From contig NZ_SLZZ01000012.1 of the NCBI RefSeq assembly GCF_004346165.1, positions 37,065 to 101,064 on the forward strand: a DNA stretch of 64,000 nt. Direction: 5' to 3'. The translations under genes and the position numbers were made by a program. Below, in pieces: positions 1 through 8,248 of this stretch. How positions within the stretch are numbered: the first letter of the stretch is position 1; each line of letters starts with the position of its first letter. The DNA is from Muricomes intestini. GTDB lineage: Bacteria > Bacillota > Clostridia > Lachnospirales > Lachnospiraceae. The notes beneath the pieces were generated by a model. The model was not told where the DNA came from. It did not search any database and saw only the letters and a list, made by a program, of their open reading frames with translations.

Positions 1-111
1 TGCGAAGGATTTTGGATTGGAGTATATTTTGATATAATAATGACGCTTTCCAAAGGAAAATGTCCTTATCTAATACAATGGAATATTGATATGTGTTTGC
101 GAGGGAACTGA
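1..111 (+). other. Open reading-frame tail at the window edge, unassigned
   Basis: Frame 1 is open from the first base to a TGA at 109-111, giving 36 residues rich in Ile, Gly and Cys. It could be the C-terminal end of a gene that begins before the window, but no family is recognised and the stretch is short enough to be open by chance. From here to 336 no other coding signal is seen, only a perfect hairpin at 160-185 and a weak dyad near 317-333 just past the tetR stop. Confidence 0.25.
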
Positions 112-159
112 ACAAGTTGAAAAAGGTAAGACCTGACCTCTAGACCTGTGGCTAATACC

Positions 160-185
160 GGCGTAAGAAAGCAATTTCTTACGCC
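160..185. terminator. Perfect 11-bp hairpin with GCAA tetraloop
   Basis: GGCGTAAGAAA (160-170) pairs fully with TTTCTTACGCC (175-185) across a GCAA loop, a GNRA-type tetraloop. No clear U-tract follows on either strand, so it is either a weak terminator for whatever lies to the left or an RNA-stabilising hairpin. Folding is read directly; the role is inferred. Confidence 0.45.
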
Positions 186-336
186 ATCTTTGCGTCTGAA
201 AGAGCTTCCGAATTAATTGAAGTCTCTCATTTACACCCCTTGATAGATTACATAGATAGAGTTATCAAATGACAAATTGAATTGCCATACAGAAAAATAG
301 ACTTGCTCTGCGATTTTATTAGCCCTTAATAAAAAA

Positions 337-933
337 TCAACTTGACAATAATACAATGACAGTTTTGGTTACTTGGTCTTTAAAAATATTGAAGTCTAAG
401 CCGTTGTGTGAAAATGCAGATTTTTCCTGTCTAAGAGCATCAATTAAAATGCAGCAAGTGTAAACTTTTTCAAATAAGTCATCTTGCGTTATGCCATTTT
501 TATTTAATAGCTCTTTAATTTTTAAAAAATATTCATTTTCAAAATTGGAAAAATGACGATTGATATCAGTATCTTCTGATATCATCATTCTTAACTGAGC
601 CAGAGCGTGACTGGTATCGGCATATAAGTCAATATAATAACAGATCCAATTTTCGACAAAACTAGCTAGTGAAAAAGGTTGTTGCAAACTTAATTTTTCA
701 AGTAAATGGCCTGAAATATTTTCAAGATAATCGTGAAAAGCAGCAATGTATATTTGTTTCTTATCTTTAAAGTAACTATATAGCGCTCCTGTTGAGATAC
801 CAGCACGTTTGGCAATCTCAATTGTATTGGTTTTATAATATCCTTTTTCGCAAAAAAGGGCAAACCCGGCATCTAGTATTTTTTTCTTTGTTTCAATAGA
901 ACGTTTTTGAATGGGTTCTCTTACATCATTCAT
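337..933 (-). CDS. TetR/AcrR family transcriptional regulator
   Basis: This 198-residue protein has an N-terminal TetR helix-turn-helix (about residues 15-60, with KKILDAGFALFCEKGYYKT and ISTGALYSYFKDKKQI) and an all-helical, family-variable C-terminal ligand/dimer domain. TetR proteins are usually cytosolic repressors released by a small ligand, often controlling a divergent neighbour. Here the likely partner is the nitroreductase gene at 2657, now separated by an IS110 insertion. Oddly, no Shine-Dalgarno sequence precedes the start ATG at 933; the leader reads GTGATATT right before it, so translation may be leaderless or the original 5' leader may have been lost. The ligand is unknown. Confidence 0.85.
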   Translation of the reverse strand: MNDVREPIQKRSIETKKKILDAGFALFCEKGYYKTNTIEIAKRAGISTGALYSYFKDKKQIYIAAFHDYLENISGHLLEKLSLQQPFSLASFVENWICYYIDLYADTSHALAQLRMMISEDTDINRHFSNFENEYFLKIKELLNKNGITQDDLFEKVYTCCILIDALRQEKSAFSHNGLDFNIFKDQVTKTVIVLLSS

Positions 934-947
934 AATATCACGTATAA

Positions 948-973
948 TCCAATTATCTTAGATGGTAATTGGA
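948..973. promoter_or_regulatory. Inverted repeat upstream of the tetR gene
   Basis: TCCAATTATC (948-957) and GGTAATTGGA (964-973) form an imperfect dyad with one mismatch around a 6-nt spacer, 15 bp upstream of the tetR start. It may be an autoregulatory operator, or it may belong to the left flank of the IS110 element. It does not resemble the GAATnATTATTC operators near the nitroreductase promoter. Confidence 0.3.
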
Positions 974-1032
974 TTTTTCCTTTCTCCCAGATTCTCTGGG
1001 CATTTTAATCCATCTCTGATATATTTTGAAAA

Positions 1033-1190
1033 GGCACTGTGGATCTGTGTCTATAAAATTACAGCCTTGACTGTTCCGAGGTGACTCAGACCACAGCTTT
1101 TCGTCTATTACTGTTAATCAGTTTGTTAACGCCTGACGTTTCTATTTACGTGATTACACAGCCGGATTCTCTGTGGAAGACAACAGTGCC
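1033..1190 (+). ncRNA. Candidate bridge RNA (seekRNA) of the IS110 element
   Basis: GGCACTGT (1033-1040) is the exact complement of ACAGTGCC (1183-1190), which would close a transcript of about 158 nt ending 27 nt before the transposase start. A small internal stem, AACG/CGTT, lies at 1128-1140. IS110-family transposases are known to be guided by a structured RNA from the element's non-coding end, upstream of the gene in the IS110 group, and this length and place fit. The donor and target loops were not resolved, so the assignment is inference from position, the closing stem and family knowledge. Confidence 0.45.
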
Positions 1191-1217
1191 AAAATACATA
1201 TCAGGAGGTTTCACTCT

Positions 1218-2393
1218 ATGTCCATGTACTTTGTTGGAATTGATATTTCCAAGTACAAACATGATTGCTGCATTATATCTGCTGCTGATCAAAAGCTTGT
1301 TTCAAGGTTTACTGTTAAAAATGATAAGACAGGCTTTGAACAGCTGCTCACTATTTTTAATTCTCTCTCCAATCCACAGGATATAAGAATAGGGTTCGAA
1401 TCAACAGCCCACTATGCCCTCAATCTCGAACTCTTCCTTGAAAATGCCAACCAAAGCTTCATGGAAATTAATCCAGTTCTCATCAAGGAATACAAGAAAT
1501 CCACATCTCTAAGGCGAACCAAAACCGACTCTATTGACTGCGAATCAATAGCCCGGTGGTTAATGACTGTTGAGTACAAACCCCATTCAAAAGGATTTTA
1601 CCACGCTTATTCCTTAAAGTCATTAACTCGTTTACGTGATAGGTTAGTTCGGCAGCGTTCTTTTTATCTTGTAAAGATTACCAATGTGCTGGATCACACC
1701 TTTCCTGAATTCAAGCCTTTCTTTCATGAGCGTTTATCTAAGACCGCTCTGTATCTGCTTGAAAACTACGGTTCCGCTGAAAAGATGGCAAGAATGAATT
1801 CCGCATCCTATGAGAAACTCCGCTCTTTATCAAGGGGTAAATTTTCTCCCCAGCAATTCATTCGGTTAAAGGAGCTTGCCGCCAATACTGTCGGTGTAAA
1901 CAACTCTATCTTTGATGTGGAACTGAATAGCTTGCTCACCTTGTACAAGTCTCTCGTAAAAGAAATTGACACGCTTGAAACAGAAATCAACAAGTTAATT
2001 GAAGAAGTCCGCCCTCACTATATGTCTGTTCCTGGCATTGGAGCTATATCTGCCGCCGTCATTTATTCTGAGTACGGAGACATATCAAACTTTTCAACAC
2101 CAGCTCAGATGCTCGCTTTTGCAGGGATCGAACCAGGTGTAAACGATTCCGGAACGGAATCACACGGGGGACGGATGGTGAAACATGGCTCATCGGGGCT
2201 CCGATATGTCCTCATCAATTGCTGCCTTCCTTTAATCCGTTTTGATATGACATTCGCCACTTACTATGCGAAAAAACGGGGAGAAGGCAAGCCCCACAGG
2301 GTTGCTATTACTCATGTGGCAAAGAAACTTGTCAGGGTCATCTACGCATTGGAGAAGCAAGGGGTAGACTTTAACGCTCAGAAGCTTCGCTAA
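1218..2393 (+). CDS. IS110-family transposase (DEDD recombinase)
   Basis: The start chosen is the ATG at 1218, with AGGAGG at 1203-1208, giving 391 residues; a longer reading frame from 1173 would run back into the candidate guide RNA. The N-terminal RuvC-like DEDD domain shows GIDISK (Asp9), GFESTAHYA and RTKTDSIDCESIA. The C-terminal Transposase_20 domain shows MSVPGIGAISAAVI, FAGIEPGVNDSG and GGRMVKHGSSGLRYVLI, with the serine expected in the Tnp domain. IS110 recombinases insert by a guide-RNA-directed, serine-dependent route. Length and motifs look intact, so the element may be active. Confidence 0.93.
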   Translation: MSMYFVGIDISKYKHDCCIISAADQKLVSRFTVKNDKTGFEQLLTIFNSLSNPQDIRIGFESTAHYALNLELFLENANQSFMEINPVLIKEYKKSTSLRRTKTDSIDCESIARWLMTVEYKPHSKGFYHAYSLKSLTRLRDRLVRQRSFYLVKITNVLDHTFPEFKPFFHERLSKTALYLLENYGSAEKMARMNSASYEKLRSLSRGKFSPQQFIRLKELAANTVGVNNSIFDVELNSLLTLYKSLVKEIDTLETEINKLIEEVRPHYMSVPGIGAISAAVIYSEYGDISNFSTPAQMLAFAGIEPGVNDSGTESHGGRMVKHGSSGLRYVLINCCLPLIRFDMTFATYYAKKRGEGKPHRVAITHVAKKLVRVIYALEKQGVDFNAQKLR

Positions 2394-2420
2394 TATATAT
2401 CTTCCCAAAAAGAGTCCGTT

Positions 2421-2448
2421 CCATCTGAAATACAACGTTTTCAGATGG
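2421..2448 (+). terminator. Hairpin terminator after the IS110 transposase
   Basis: CCATCTGAAA (2421-2430) pairs perfectly with TTTCAGATGG (2439-2448) over an 8-nt loop and is followed by TTTG and further T-rich sequence. It lies 27 bp after the transposase stop. Confidence 0.65.
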
Positions 2449-2568
2449 TTTGTTTGCCATACCCTTTTTTATCTCTAAACAAAAAATTTCTAAAAACCCC
2501 TTGACTATTTATAGTTTGTCACCTCTTTTTTATTATACTTGGAACTTTAAATCAGGTCAATGAAATGT

Positions 2569-2637
2569 GAATCATTATTCGCATTTTGTTGACATCTATC
2601 AATGCGGGTACTATAATAATAATGTGAATAATCATTC
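2569..2637 (+). promoter_or_regulatory. Consensus promoter flanked by two operators
   Basis: TTGACA at 2589-2594 and TATAAT at 2612-2617 are separated by exactly 17 bp. GAATCATTATTC (2569-2580) lies just upstream of the -35 box, and GAATAATCATTC (2626-2637) just downstream of the -10 box. The reverse complement of the second matches the first in 11 of 12 positions, so these are two inverted copies of one dyad. Two sites bracketing a strong promoter fit repression by a dimeric regulator, most plausibly the TetR protein at 337-933. Confidence 0.8.
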
Positions 2638-2656
2638 GTATATAGGAGGAAGAATA

Positions 2657-3181
2657 ATGGATTTTTTAACACTGGCAAAACAACGCTGCACAACACGCGG
2701 CTTTACGGGAGCACAGATTCCAAAAGATGACTTAAATCAGATTTTATCGGCTGGACGTGTCGCCCCTACAGCCTGTAATAAACAACCACAAAGGATTATT
2801 GTTGTTCAAAGTGAAGAAAACATTTTAAAAATTAAAAAGGCTTATCAAACGTTTGGTTCTAAGTGTGTTTTTATCGTGTGTCGGGATCGACGGGATGAAT
2901 TAATACGGCCATTTGATCAAAAATGTTCTGGCGATTTGGATATAGGTATTGTCTGTGACCACCTGATGTTGGCAGCAAGAGAATTAAATATTGGAAGCGT
3001 AATGGTTGGTTTGTTTGATCCCGCAATTATAAGCAATGAATTTCATTTACCAGAGTACATAGAACCGACAGCTTTACTCTTAATGGGGTATCCAGAAAAA
3101 GGCTTTTTAAGTCCAGAGCGTCATATTGCCCAACGCAAAGAAATAAGCGAAACGGTGATGTATGAGAAATATATAGATTAA
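2657..3181 (+). CDS. Nitroreductase family protein
   Basis: The ATG at 2657 is set by AGGAGG at 2644-2649; an in-frame extension upstream would cover the promoter and is rejected. The 174-residue product fits the short clostridial nitroreductase type: FMN-binding RxCTTRGF near the N-terminus, a RVAPTACNKQPQRI segment typical of the flavin pocket, and a C-terminal MGYPEK motif. Family members are cytosolic FMN flavoproteins that reduce nitro compounds, quinones or flavins with NAD(P)H. A consensus promoter with paired operators implies tight repression and strong induction. The physiological substrate is unknown. Confidence 0.85.
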   Translation: MDFLTLAKQRCTTRGFTGAQIPKDDLNQILSAGRVAPTACNKQPQRIIVVQSEENILKIKKAYQTFGSKCVFIVCRDRRDELIRPFDQKCSGDLDIGIVCDHLMLAARELNIGSVMVGLFDPAIISNEFHLPEYIEPTALLLMGYPEKGFLSPERHIAQRKEISETVMYEKYID

Positions 3182-3211
3182 GGTAAAAGTCTTCCATAGG
3201 AGTTGTTGAGT

Positions 3212-3634
3212 ATGAAAGTATTAGTAAGTGCATGTGTACTAGGATGTAATTGTAAATATAATGGAAGAAACAATCGCAATGAAGCTGTGATTGAATATCT
3301 AAAAGGAAAAGAGGTTCTCAGTATTTGTCCTGAAATGTTAGCCAATATGCCTATTCCCCGACCATGTGCTGAGATTGTTGATGAAGTAGTGATGGATGAT
3401 AAGGGAAATAATGTTGATTCTGATTATAGGAAAGCAGTTGCGCTTGCATTAGAAAAAATAGAAGGAGAAAAAATTGATTTGGCTATTTTGCAGTCAAGAA
3501 GTCCAACTTGCGGAGTTAACAATATATATGATGGAACATTTACCGGGAAGCTAATATCTGGTCAGGGACTTTTTGCTAAAGCCCTGATTACTAAAGGGTA
3601 CCCCGTAAAAGATGCAGAAGATTTTAATATGTAG
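3212..3634 (+). CDS. DUF523 family protein
   Basis: The ATG at 3212 lies 9 bp after an AGGAG (3198-3202); a TTG at 3203 is also in frame but lies right against that site. The 140-residue protein has the DUF523 pattern: an N-terminal VSACVLGCNCKYNG with three cysteines, SICPEMLANMPIPRP, and ILQSRSPTCG with a further cysteine. The conserved cysteines suggest metal or Fe-S binding, but the function of the family is not established. It follows the nitroreductase by 30 bp on the same strand and is probably co-transcribed, so it may act in the same stress response. Confidence 0.8.
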   Translation: MKVLVSACVLGCNCKYNGRNNRNEAVIEYLKGKEVLSICPEMLANMPIPRPCAEIVDEVVMDDKGNNVDSDYRKAVALALEKIEGEKIDLAILQSRSPTCGVNNIYDGTFTGKLISGQGLFAKALITKGYPVKDAEDFNM

Positions 3635-3712
3635 ATTCGAAATAGAAAAATTCAATGTTTTTGCCGAATATCAGTTGGTCGTCGTGTCTAACTTTTCATT
3701 ACATTAGAAAGA

Positions 3713-3738
3713 GGGATTAGCATTGCTGATCCCTTTTT
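3713..3738. terminator. Terminator between convergent genes
   Basis: GGGATTAG (3713-3720) pairs with CTGATCCC (3726-3733), allowing one G-U pair, and is followed by TTTTT on the + strand. It ends the nitroreductase/DUF523 transcript and overlaps the stop codon of the opposing araC-type gene. Confidence 0.7.
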
Positions 3739-4613
3739 CTGTACTCCAAAGGGGTACAGCCAATCTGTTCTCGGAAAGTTTTCGTAAAGTAGCTGCTGCT
3801 TTGAAATCCGCATTGAAAGGCAATATCGATAGAAGTCATATCTGTATCGATTAACATTTGACATGCTTTTTGGATTCGATATTGTTTCAGGTACTGATTC
3901 GGTGTGGAATGGATTGTACGGTGAAAACAGCGCAGAACTTCGCTTTCACTGATCAGCGCTACCCTTGCTAAAGTAGAGATGGTTATGGTTTCTGAAAAAT
4001 GCATCTGAATGTATTGAAGCATGGTTTTTATTCGATCGGCATTTCGAAGATTTCGAATGCTGGGTTTTGCTTCACATATGGAATGATTTGTTAGCACAAT
4101 TAGAATCAATTGCGATAATTCGTTCCTGACATATATTTCAAAACCATTTTCAGTGTTATAAAGTCTGTTCCATACAGAAATCGAGTAAGCGAGTATTTTG
4201 TCCTGCCAGTTAATGAATGGGTCTAATAAAATGTATGGCAGATTTTTATTCTGGATAATCGGCTCAATATAATTTTGCCAGTATATACTATCTATGCTTC
4301 CGATTAGCCTTGGATGAAAAACAATGGATCTTAAAACGTATTCGCCATCGTTTGTTGCATGAATGGAATGAAGAAAGCCTGCATTGATAAATATCCCTTG
4401 ATTTTTGTTTAGGATATGTTCTGTGCTATTAACAGATACTTTTATCGATCCTGAGATTACCCATATAATCTCAAAATCTTCGTGCCAGTGCCAGGGAATA
4501 GAATAGCTTGATAAGTTTTCCTCATAAAAAGCAATCGGGAATTCTGACGTTCCATGCTTTTGAACTTCTTCACCGGAAGAATTCACTGTTACATTACATT
4601 TTGCTATGCTCAT
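3717..4613 (-). CDS. AraC family transcriptional regulator with cupin sensor
   Basis: The 298-residue protein has an N-terminal cupin-like arm (IPWHWHEDFEIIWVISG, about residues 40-56, with the two histidines usual in this fold). Its C-terminal pair of AraC helix-turn-helices includes ISTLARVALISESEVLRCFH and SIDIAFQCGFQSSSYFTKTF. Such regulators sense sugars or small metabolites and usually activate a divergent gene, here the MFS transporter at 4725. GAGAAGG lies 10 nt upstream of the start. A long dyad lies in the shared promoter region. The ligand is not known. Confidence 0.88.
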   Translation of the reverse strand: MSIAKCNVTVNSSGEEVQKHGTSEFPIAFYEENLSSYSIPWHWHEDFEIIWVISGSIKVSVNSTEHILNKNQGIFINAGFLHSIHATNDGEYVLRSIVFHPRLIGSIDSIYWQNYIEPIIQNKNLPYILLDPFINWQDKILAYSISVWNRLYNTENGFEIYVRNELSQLILIVLTNHSICEAKPSIRNLRNADRIKTMLQYIQMHFSETITISTLARVALISESEVLRCFHRTIHSTPNQYLKQYRIQKACQMLIDTDMTSIDIAFQCGFQSSSYFTKTFREQIGCTPLEYRKRDQQC

Positions 4614-4641
4614 ACAAGATACCTTCTCTTTGACGATTTTA

Positions 4642-4671
4642 TTATATAATTTCGAGTGAAATATTATATAA
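4642..4671. promoter_or_regulatory. Dyad in the divergent araC/MFS promoter region
   Basis: TTATATAATTTC (4642-4653) and GAAATATTATATAA (4658-4671) form an inverted repeat around GAGT, with two extra bases in the right arm. The AT-rich arms contain TATAAT-like -10 elements for both directions, so one bound regulator could affect both genes. Confidence 0.45.
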
Positions 4672-4724
4672 AAGTTCGTTGAATGATGATATTATTATAT
4701 CACAAAAAAGAGAAGGAGATCAAT

Positions 4725-5885
4725 ATGTTTCAATTACTGTTAGTAATTATCTATATTGCATTTATTAGTCTTGGATTGCCCGATTCCTTATTGGGTTCGG
4801 CATGGCCATCCATGTATATGGAATTTGGGGTGCCGATTTCATACATAGGCGTCATTTCTATGATTATTGCAATCGGAACCGTTGTTTCAAGTTTACAGAG
4901 TGATAAACTTACCCGTAAATTTGGAACCGGAAAGATAACGACCATCAGCATTACTATGACGGCAGTTGCTTTATTTGGCTTTTCCAGTTCACACTCATTT
5001 GGTTTGCTTTGTTTCTGGGCAGTTCCTTACGGACTTGGAGCAGGTAGTGTTGATGCATCCTTGAATAATTATGTAGCACTTCACTATGCAAGCAGACATA
5101 TGAGTTGGCTTCATTGTATGTGGGGAATCGGCGCAACTATTGGGCCTTATATGATGGGATATGCCTTGAAGCATGGTCAGAATTGGAATGCAGGTTATCA
5201 GTATATTTCCTTTTTACAGATTGCTTTTGCAGTAGTTTTGTTTTTTAGCCTGCCGTTATGGAAGAACCAAAAAGGGACGGCAGAAGAGAATGATATTTTA
5301 GCGGGAAAAGCATTGCCTTTGAAAGAGGTAATTCAGATTTCTGGAGCAAAAGAAGTAATGCTTTGTTTCTTTTGCTACTGTGCTTTGGAACAGACGACCG
5401 GCTTATGGGCAAGCAGTTATCTTACCCTGATCAAAGGATTTTCAATTGAGACAGCGGCTGGTTTTGCAAGTATGTTTTTTATTGGTATTACCATTGGGAG
5501 GGTATTAAGTGGATTTATAAGTATGAAATTAAGCGATTTACAAATGATTCGTCTGGGGCAGGGAATCATTGCGGCTGGTATTATTATGATGTTACTGCCG
5601 TTAAATGAAGTAATATCTTTGGTCGGCTTGTTTTTCTTTGGTTTTGGATGTGCGCCAATCTACCCATGTATTATTCACTCCACTCCGTCCCGTTTTGGTG
5701 CGGATAAGTCACAGGCAATCATCGGGGTTCAGATGGCAAGTGCATATGTGGGAACCTGTGTGATGCCGCCGCTATTCGGCTTAATTGCAAAGCATATAAA
5801 TATTGTTTTGCTGCCGGTATATTTGCTAATCATTCTTTTATTAATGGTGATGATGCATGAATTGCTGGTAAAAAAAACTGCTTGA
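4725..5885 (+). CDS. MFS transporter
   Basis: The start at ATG 4725 is supported by GAAGGAG a few bases upstream; the longer frame from 4683 lacks a site. The 386-residue membrane protein has about 12 hydrophobic segments in two halves of six, starting with LLLVIIYIAFISLGLPDSLLGSAWP, a pattern seen in FucP-like sugar and drug permeases of the major facilitator superfamily. A charged loop near residues 65-70 (SDKLTRKFGTGK) corresponds to the A-motif. It is divergent from the AraC regulator and followed within 15 bp by a PHP phosphatase, which suggests a small catabolic or uptake unit. Substrate unknown. Confidence 0.85.
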   Translation: MFQLLLVIIYIAFISLGLPDSLLGSAWPSMYMEFGVPISYIGVISMIIAIGTVVSSLQSDKLTRKFGTGKITTISITMTAVALFGFSSSHSFGLLCFWAVPYGLGAGSVDASLNNYVALHYASRHMSWLHCMWGIGATIGPYMMGYALKHGQNWNAGYQYISFLQIAFAVVLFFSLPLWKNQKGTAEENDILAGKALPLKEVIQISGAKEVMLCFFCYCALEQTTGLWASSYLTLIKGFSIETAAGFASMFFIGITIGRVLSGFISMKLSDLQMIRLGQGIIAAGIIMMLLPLNEVISLVGLFFFGFGCAPIYPCIIHSTPSRFGADKSQAIIGVQMASAYVGTCVMPPLFGLIAKHINIVLLPVYLLIILLLMVMMHELLVKKTA

Positions 5886-5898
5886 AGGGATGAAGAAA

Positions 5899-6732
5899 AT
5901 GTTTGCTGATTATCATGTTCACACAGAATTTAGCGATGATTCTGTTTATGAAATGGAAGAGGTTGTAAAAGATGCAATACAAATAAAAATGGAAGAAATA
6001 TGTTTTACGGATCATGTAGATTATGGAGTTAAGCTGGACTGGAATGATAAGAAAGAAATTCAATATCGCGATGGTATGCCTATGGCAAATGTGTATTATC
6101 CAGAATATTTTGAGACGATTAAGGAATTACAATATTTATATGGTGACTTGATTGCTATAAAAAAGGGAATGGAGTTTGGAGTACAGGTGCATACAATTTC
6201 TCAATATGAAAAGCTCTTTGTGAAATATCCATTTGATTTTATTATTCTATCTGTGCATCAAATAGATAACTTGGAATTATGGACACAGGATTTTCAGAAA
6301 GGAAAGAGCCAGAAAGAATATAACGAAAAATATTATCAAGAGCTGCTGGAAATTGTAAAACAATATAAAAATTATAGTGTTTTGGGACATTTAGATATTA
6401 TTATAAGATATGATAAAAATGGCACATATCCGTTTGAAAAGATTTCAGACATAGTTAATGAAATTTTAAAAATTGTCATTCGTGATGGAAAAGGAATAGA
6501 AGTAAATACGTCATCCTACAGATATGGACTTACGGATATGACACCATCCAAAGATATACTTACTTTATATAAAAAATTAGGCGGTGAGATTATCACGATT
6601 GGAAGCGACAGTCATAAAAAAGGACAGCTAGGTGCACATATTGAAAATACCAAGAAAGTATTATTCGATATGGGATTTCGATATCATTGTACATACGAGA
6701 ATATGAGGCCGCATTTTCATAAGTTGATATAA
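5899..6732 (+). CDS. PHP-domain phosphatase, HisJ/HisK-like histidinol-phosphatase family
   Basis: The start at 5899 is preferred because GAAGGG lies 10 bp upstream; ATG 5890 is too close to that site. The 277-residue protein opens with DYHVHTEFSDDS, the metal-binding HxH motif of PHP phosphoesterases. It continues with CFTDHVDYG, ILSVHQID, VLGHLDII and IGSDSHKKG, which supply the other metal-binding His and Asp residues. Histidinol-phosphatases of this type catalyse the penultimate step of histidine synthesis, but no his genes are nearby and the MFS gene ends 13 bp upstream. A phosphatase acting on an imported compound is equally possible. Confidence 0.75.
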   Translation: MFADYHVHTEFSDDSVYEMEEVVKDAIQIKMEEICFTDHVDYGVKLDWNDKKEIQYRDGMPMANVYYPEYFETIKELQYLYGDLIAIKKGMEFGVQVHTISQYEKLFVKYPFDFIILSVHQIDNLELWTQDFQKGKSQKEYNEKYYQELLEIVKQYKNYSVLGHLDIIIRYDKNGTYPFEKISDIVNEILKIVIRDGKGIEVNTSSYRYGLTDMTPSKDILTLYKKLGGEIITIGSDSHKKGQLGAHIENTKKVLFDMGFRYHCTYENMRPHFHKLI

Positions 6733-6785
6733 TAGAAAATTGTCCGGATAACTTAGTTTATCTTCACTATAAAAGGAGACACAGT

Positions 6786-7649
6786 ATGCGATCAGAAAAA
6801 GAAATGATGGATTTAATCATAGCAGTTGCCAACAATGATGTCCGCATTCGTGCGGCCTACTTAGAAGGTTCACGTGCAAATCCAAATGTACCAAAAGATA
6901 TCTTTCAAGATTATGATATTGTATATGTTGTTACAGAAACAAGGTCATTCAGAGAGGACAAAGCCTGGATTGATCGATTTGGTGAGCGCTTGTATATGCA
7001 ATATCCAGAGGAAAATATCTACTACACTTCTGATGTTGAAAATTGCTATGGTTGGCTAATTCAATTCACTGATGGAAATAGATTGGATTTACATGTAAAG
7101 ACATTAGAAAATGTACTTAATAGTCTAGAATTGTATAAAACACTAGTTGACAAGGACAATATCATGCCTCAAAAACAAGTATTGTCCGATGAAGAATATT
7201 GGGTGAAAAAGCCGGTGCCAAATCAATTCTATTGTACATGTAATGAATTTTGGTGGTGTTTAAATAATGTGGCGAAGGGATTATGGAGGAATGAGATTCC
7301 ATATGCAATGGATATGATAAATTTTCAAATAAGGCCAATGCTTAGGCGGCTGCTGGAATGGAAAATTGGGATTGATAATGATTTTTCAGTCAGCGCAGGG
7401 AAATCCGCAAAATACATGGACAAGTATTTGCCGAAAGGGATTTATGAACAATACTTAGAATCTTATTCGAAAGCACAAATAAACGCTATATGGGATGCTG
7501 TTTTTCTCATGTGCGATTTGTTTCAGAAAATTTCTTTGGAGGTAAGTGAGAAATTAAATTTCCCCTACGATTTGACAGAAGCAAGAAATAGCAAGAGCTA
7601 CCTTGAGCGCGTTAAAAGCTTACCGTCCAACGCAACAGAAATATACTAG
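6786..7649 (+). CDS. Aminoglycoside 6-adenylyltransferase, ANT(6)/AadE-AadK family
   Basis: The 287-residue protein carries the nucleotidyltransferase core GSRANPNVPKDIFQDYDIVYVV (shown in part as GSR and DYD), where the two aspartates bind Mg-ATP, followed by WLIQFTDGNRLDLHV. The length and the C-terminal end (ERVKSLPSNATEIY) match complete ANT(6) enzymes, which adenylylate streptomycin at the 6 position in the cytosol. AAAGGAG lies 7 bp before the ATG. It is the apparent cargo gene of the mobile module that ends with the serine recombinase. It may be a true resistance gene or a diverged relative; identity to known alleles cannot be judged here. Confidence 0.85.
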   Translation: MRSEKEMMDLIIAVANNDVRIRAAYLEGSRANPNVPKDIFQDYDIVYVVTETRSFREDKAWIDRFGERLYMQYPEENIYYTSDVENCYGWLIQFTDGNRLDLHVKTLENVLNSLELYKTLVDKDNIMPQKQVLSDEEYWVKKPVPNQFYCTCNEFWWCLNNVAKGLWRNEIPYAMDMINFQIRPMLRRLLEWKIGIDNDFSVSAGKSAKYMDKYLPKGIYEQYLESYSKAQINAIWDAVFLMCDLFQKISLEVSEKLNFPYDLTEARNSKSYLERVKSLPSNATEIY

Positions 7650-7860
7650 ATTTGCCTATTGCGATGAAGAGGAAGCGCTTTGCCTTAAGGAATACGAATA
7701 TAAGCGCAAGCAAAATAATACACCCGAAGATATGTTTATACAAATTGATATTCCACTGACATTGGTACATCAATTTGAACTTATGAAAAACGCCGGTTTT
7801 AAAACGGTTGAAGTTTTGTATCAAAATTGTGGAACAGTAATTATTAGAGCAGAAAAATAG
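7603..7860 (+). pseudogene. C-terminal remnant of a class I SAM-dependent methyltransferase
   Basis: An open frame overlapping the last 47 bp of the ANT(6) gene encodes about 85 residues ending QFELMKNAGFKTVEVLYQ and GTVIIRAEK, the usual final strand-helix-strand of small-molecule class I methyltransferases. The SAM-binding glycine-rich region is absent, so only the last third of such a gene remains. No start codon with a ribosome-binding site is apparent (a TTG at 7603 is simply the first possible). It is most likely a deletion scar left when the cargo region was assembled. Confidence 0.65.
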
Positions 7861-7889
7861 CAACTAATGAAATGATGTAGGGGGTGATA

Positions 7890-8078
7890 ATGATTGAAGT
7901 TCAATGGTTACTATGTCCTATATGTGGCAATAAAACAAGACTGAAAATTAGGAAAGATACAATCCTCGAAAACTTCCCCCTATACTGTCCCAAATGTAAA
8001 CAAGAATCTCTAATCAATGTGCTACAACTCAATATGTCAGTTATCAAAGAGCCAGACGCAAAGACGCAGAGCCGATAA
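7890..8078 (+). CDS. Cysteine-rich KTR domain protein
   Basis: This 62-residue protein has two CxxC pairs (LCPICGNKTRLKIR and YCPKCKQE) flanking a KTR motif, the hallmark of the small cysteine-rich KTR family; the cysteines probably hold a zinc ion. The ATG at 7890 follows AGGGG by 5 bp; a GTG at 7884 overlaps that site. Homologues are common in Firmicutes integrative elements next to resistance genes. Its stop codon lies inside the left arm of a strong terminator. Function is not established; a DNA- or RNA-binding role is a guess. Confidence 0.8.
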   Translation: MIEVQWLLCPICGNKTRLKIRKDTILENFPLYCPKCKQESLINVLQLNMSVIKEPDAKTQSR

Positions 8079-8115
8079 TCAATGAGTACATATCTCTTGA
8101 TTATCGGCTCTTTTC
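8068..8115 (+). terminator. Strong 15-bp terminator after the KTR gene
   Basis: AGAGCCGATAATCAA (8068-8082) is fully complementary to TTGATTATCGGCTCT (8097-8111) and is followed by TTTT. It closes the cargo/KTR transcript. Confidence 0.85.
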
Positions 8116-8248
8116 ATATAACAATTTTCTGTTATACGATTGCTGACAAATTTAACAGACATACAAAGCCGTCATTTTCCGTTAAAAATCGGAAAGAGTA
8201 TACCTGTAATTCTTCTTATTCTGGCGGCTTTGGGATAAGGAGGTTTTT

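Larger units (their letters stand above)
1033..2450 (+). mobile_element. IS110-family insertion sequence (approximate limits)
   Basis: The element contains one transposase gene and a non-coding left part with a candidate guide RNA. IS110 elements lack terminal inverted repeats and make few or no target duplications, so the ends cannot be read from the sequence. The limits given run from the closing stem of the RNA to the hairpin after the gene. It lies between tetR and its probable target gene. Confidence 0.6.

Noticed and set aside
1081..1386. 101-residue ORF overlapping the IS110 start
   Set aside because: It lies in another frame over the candidate guide RNA and the true transposase start, with no ribosome-binding site and no family match.
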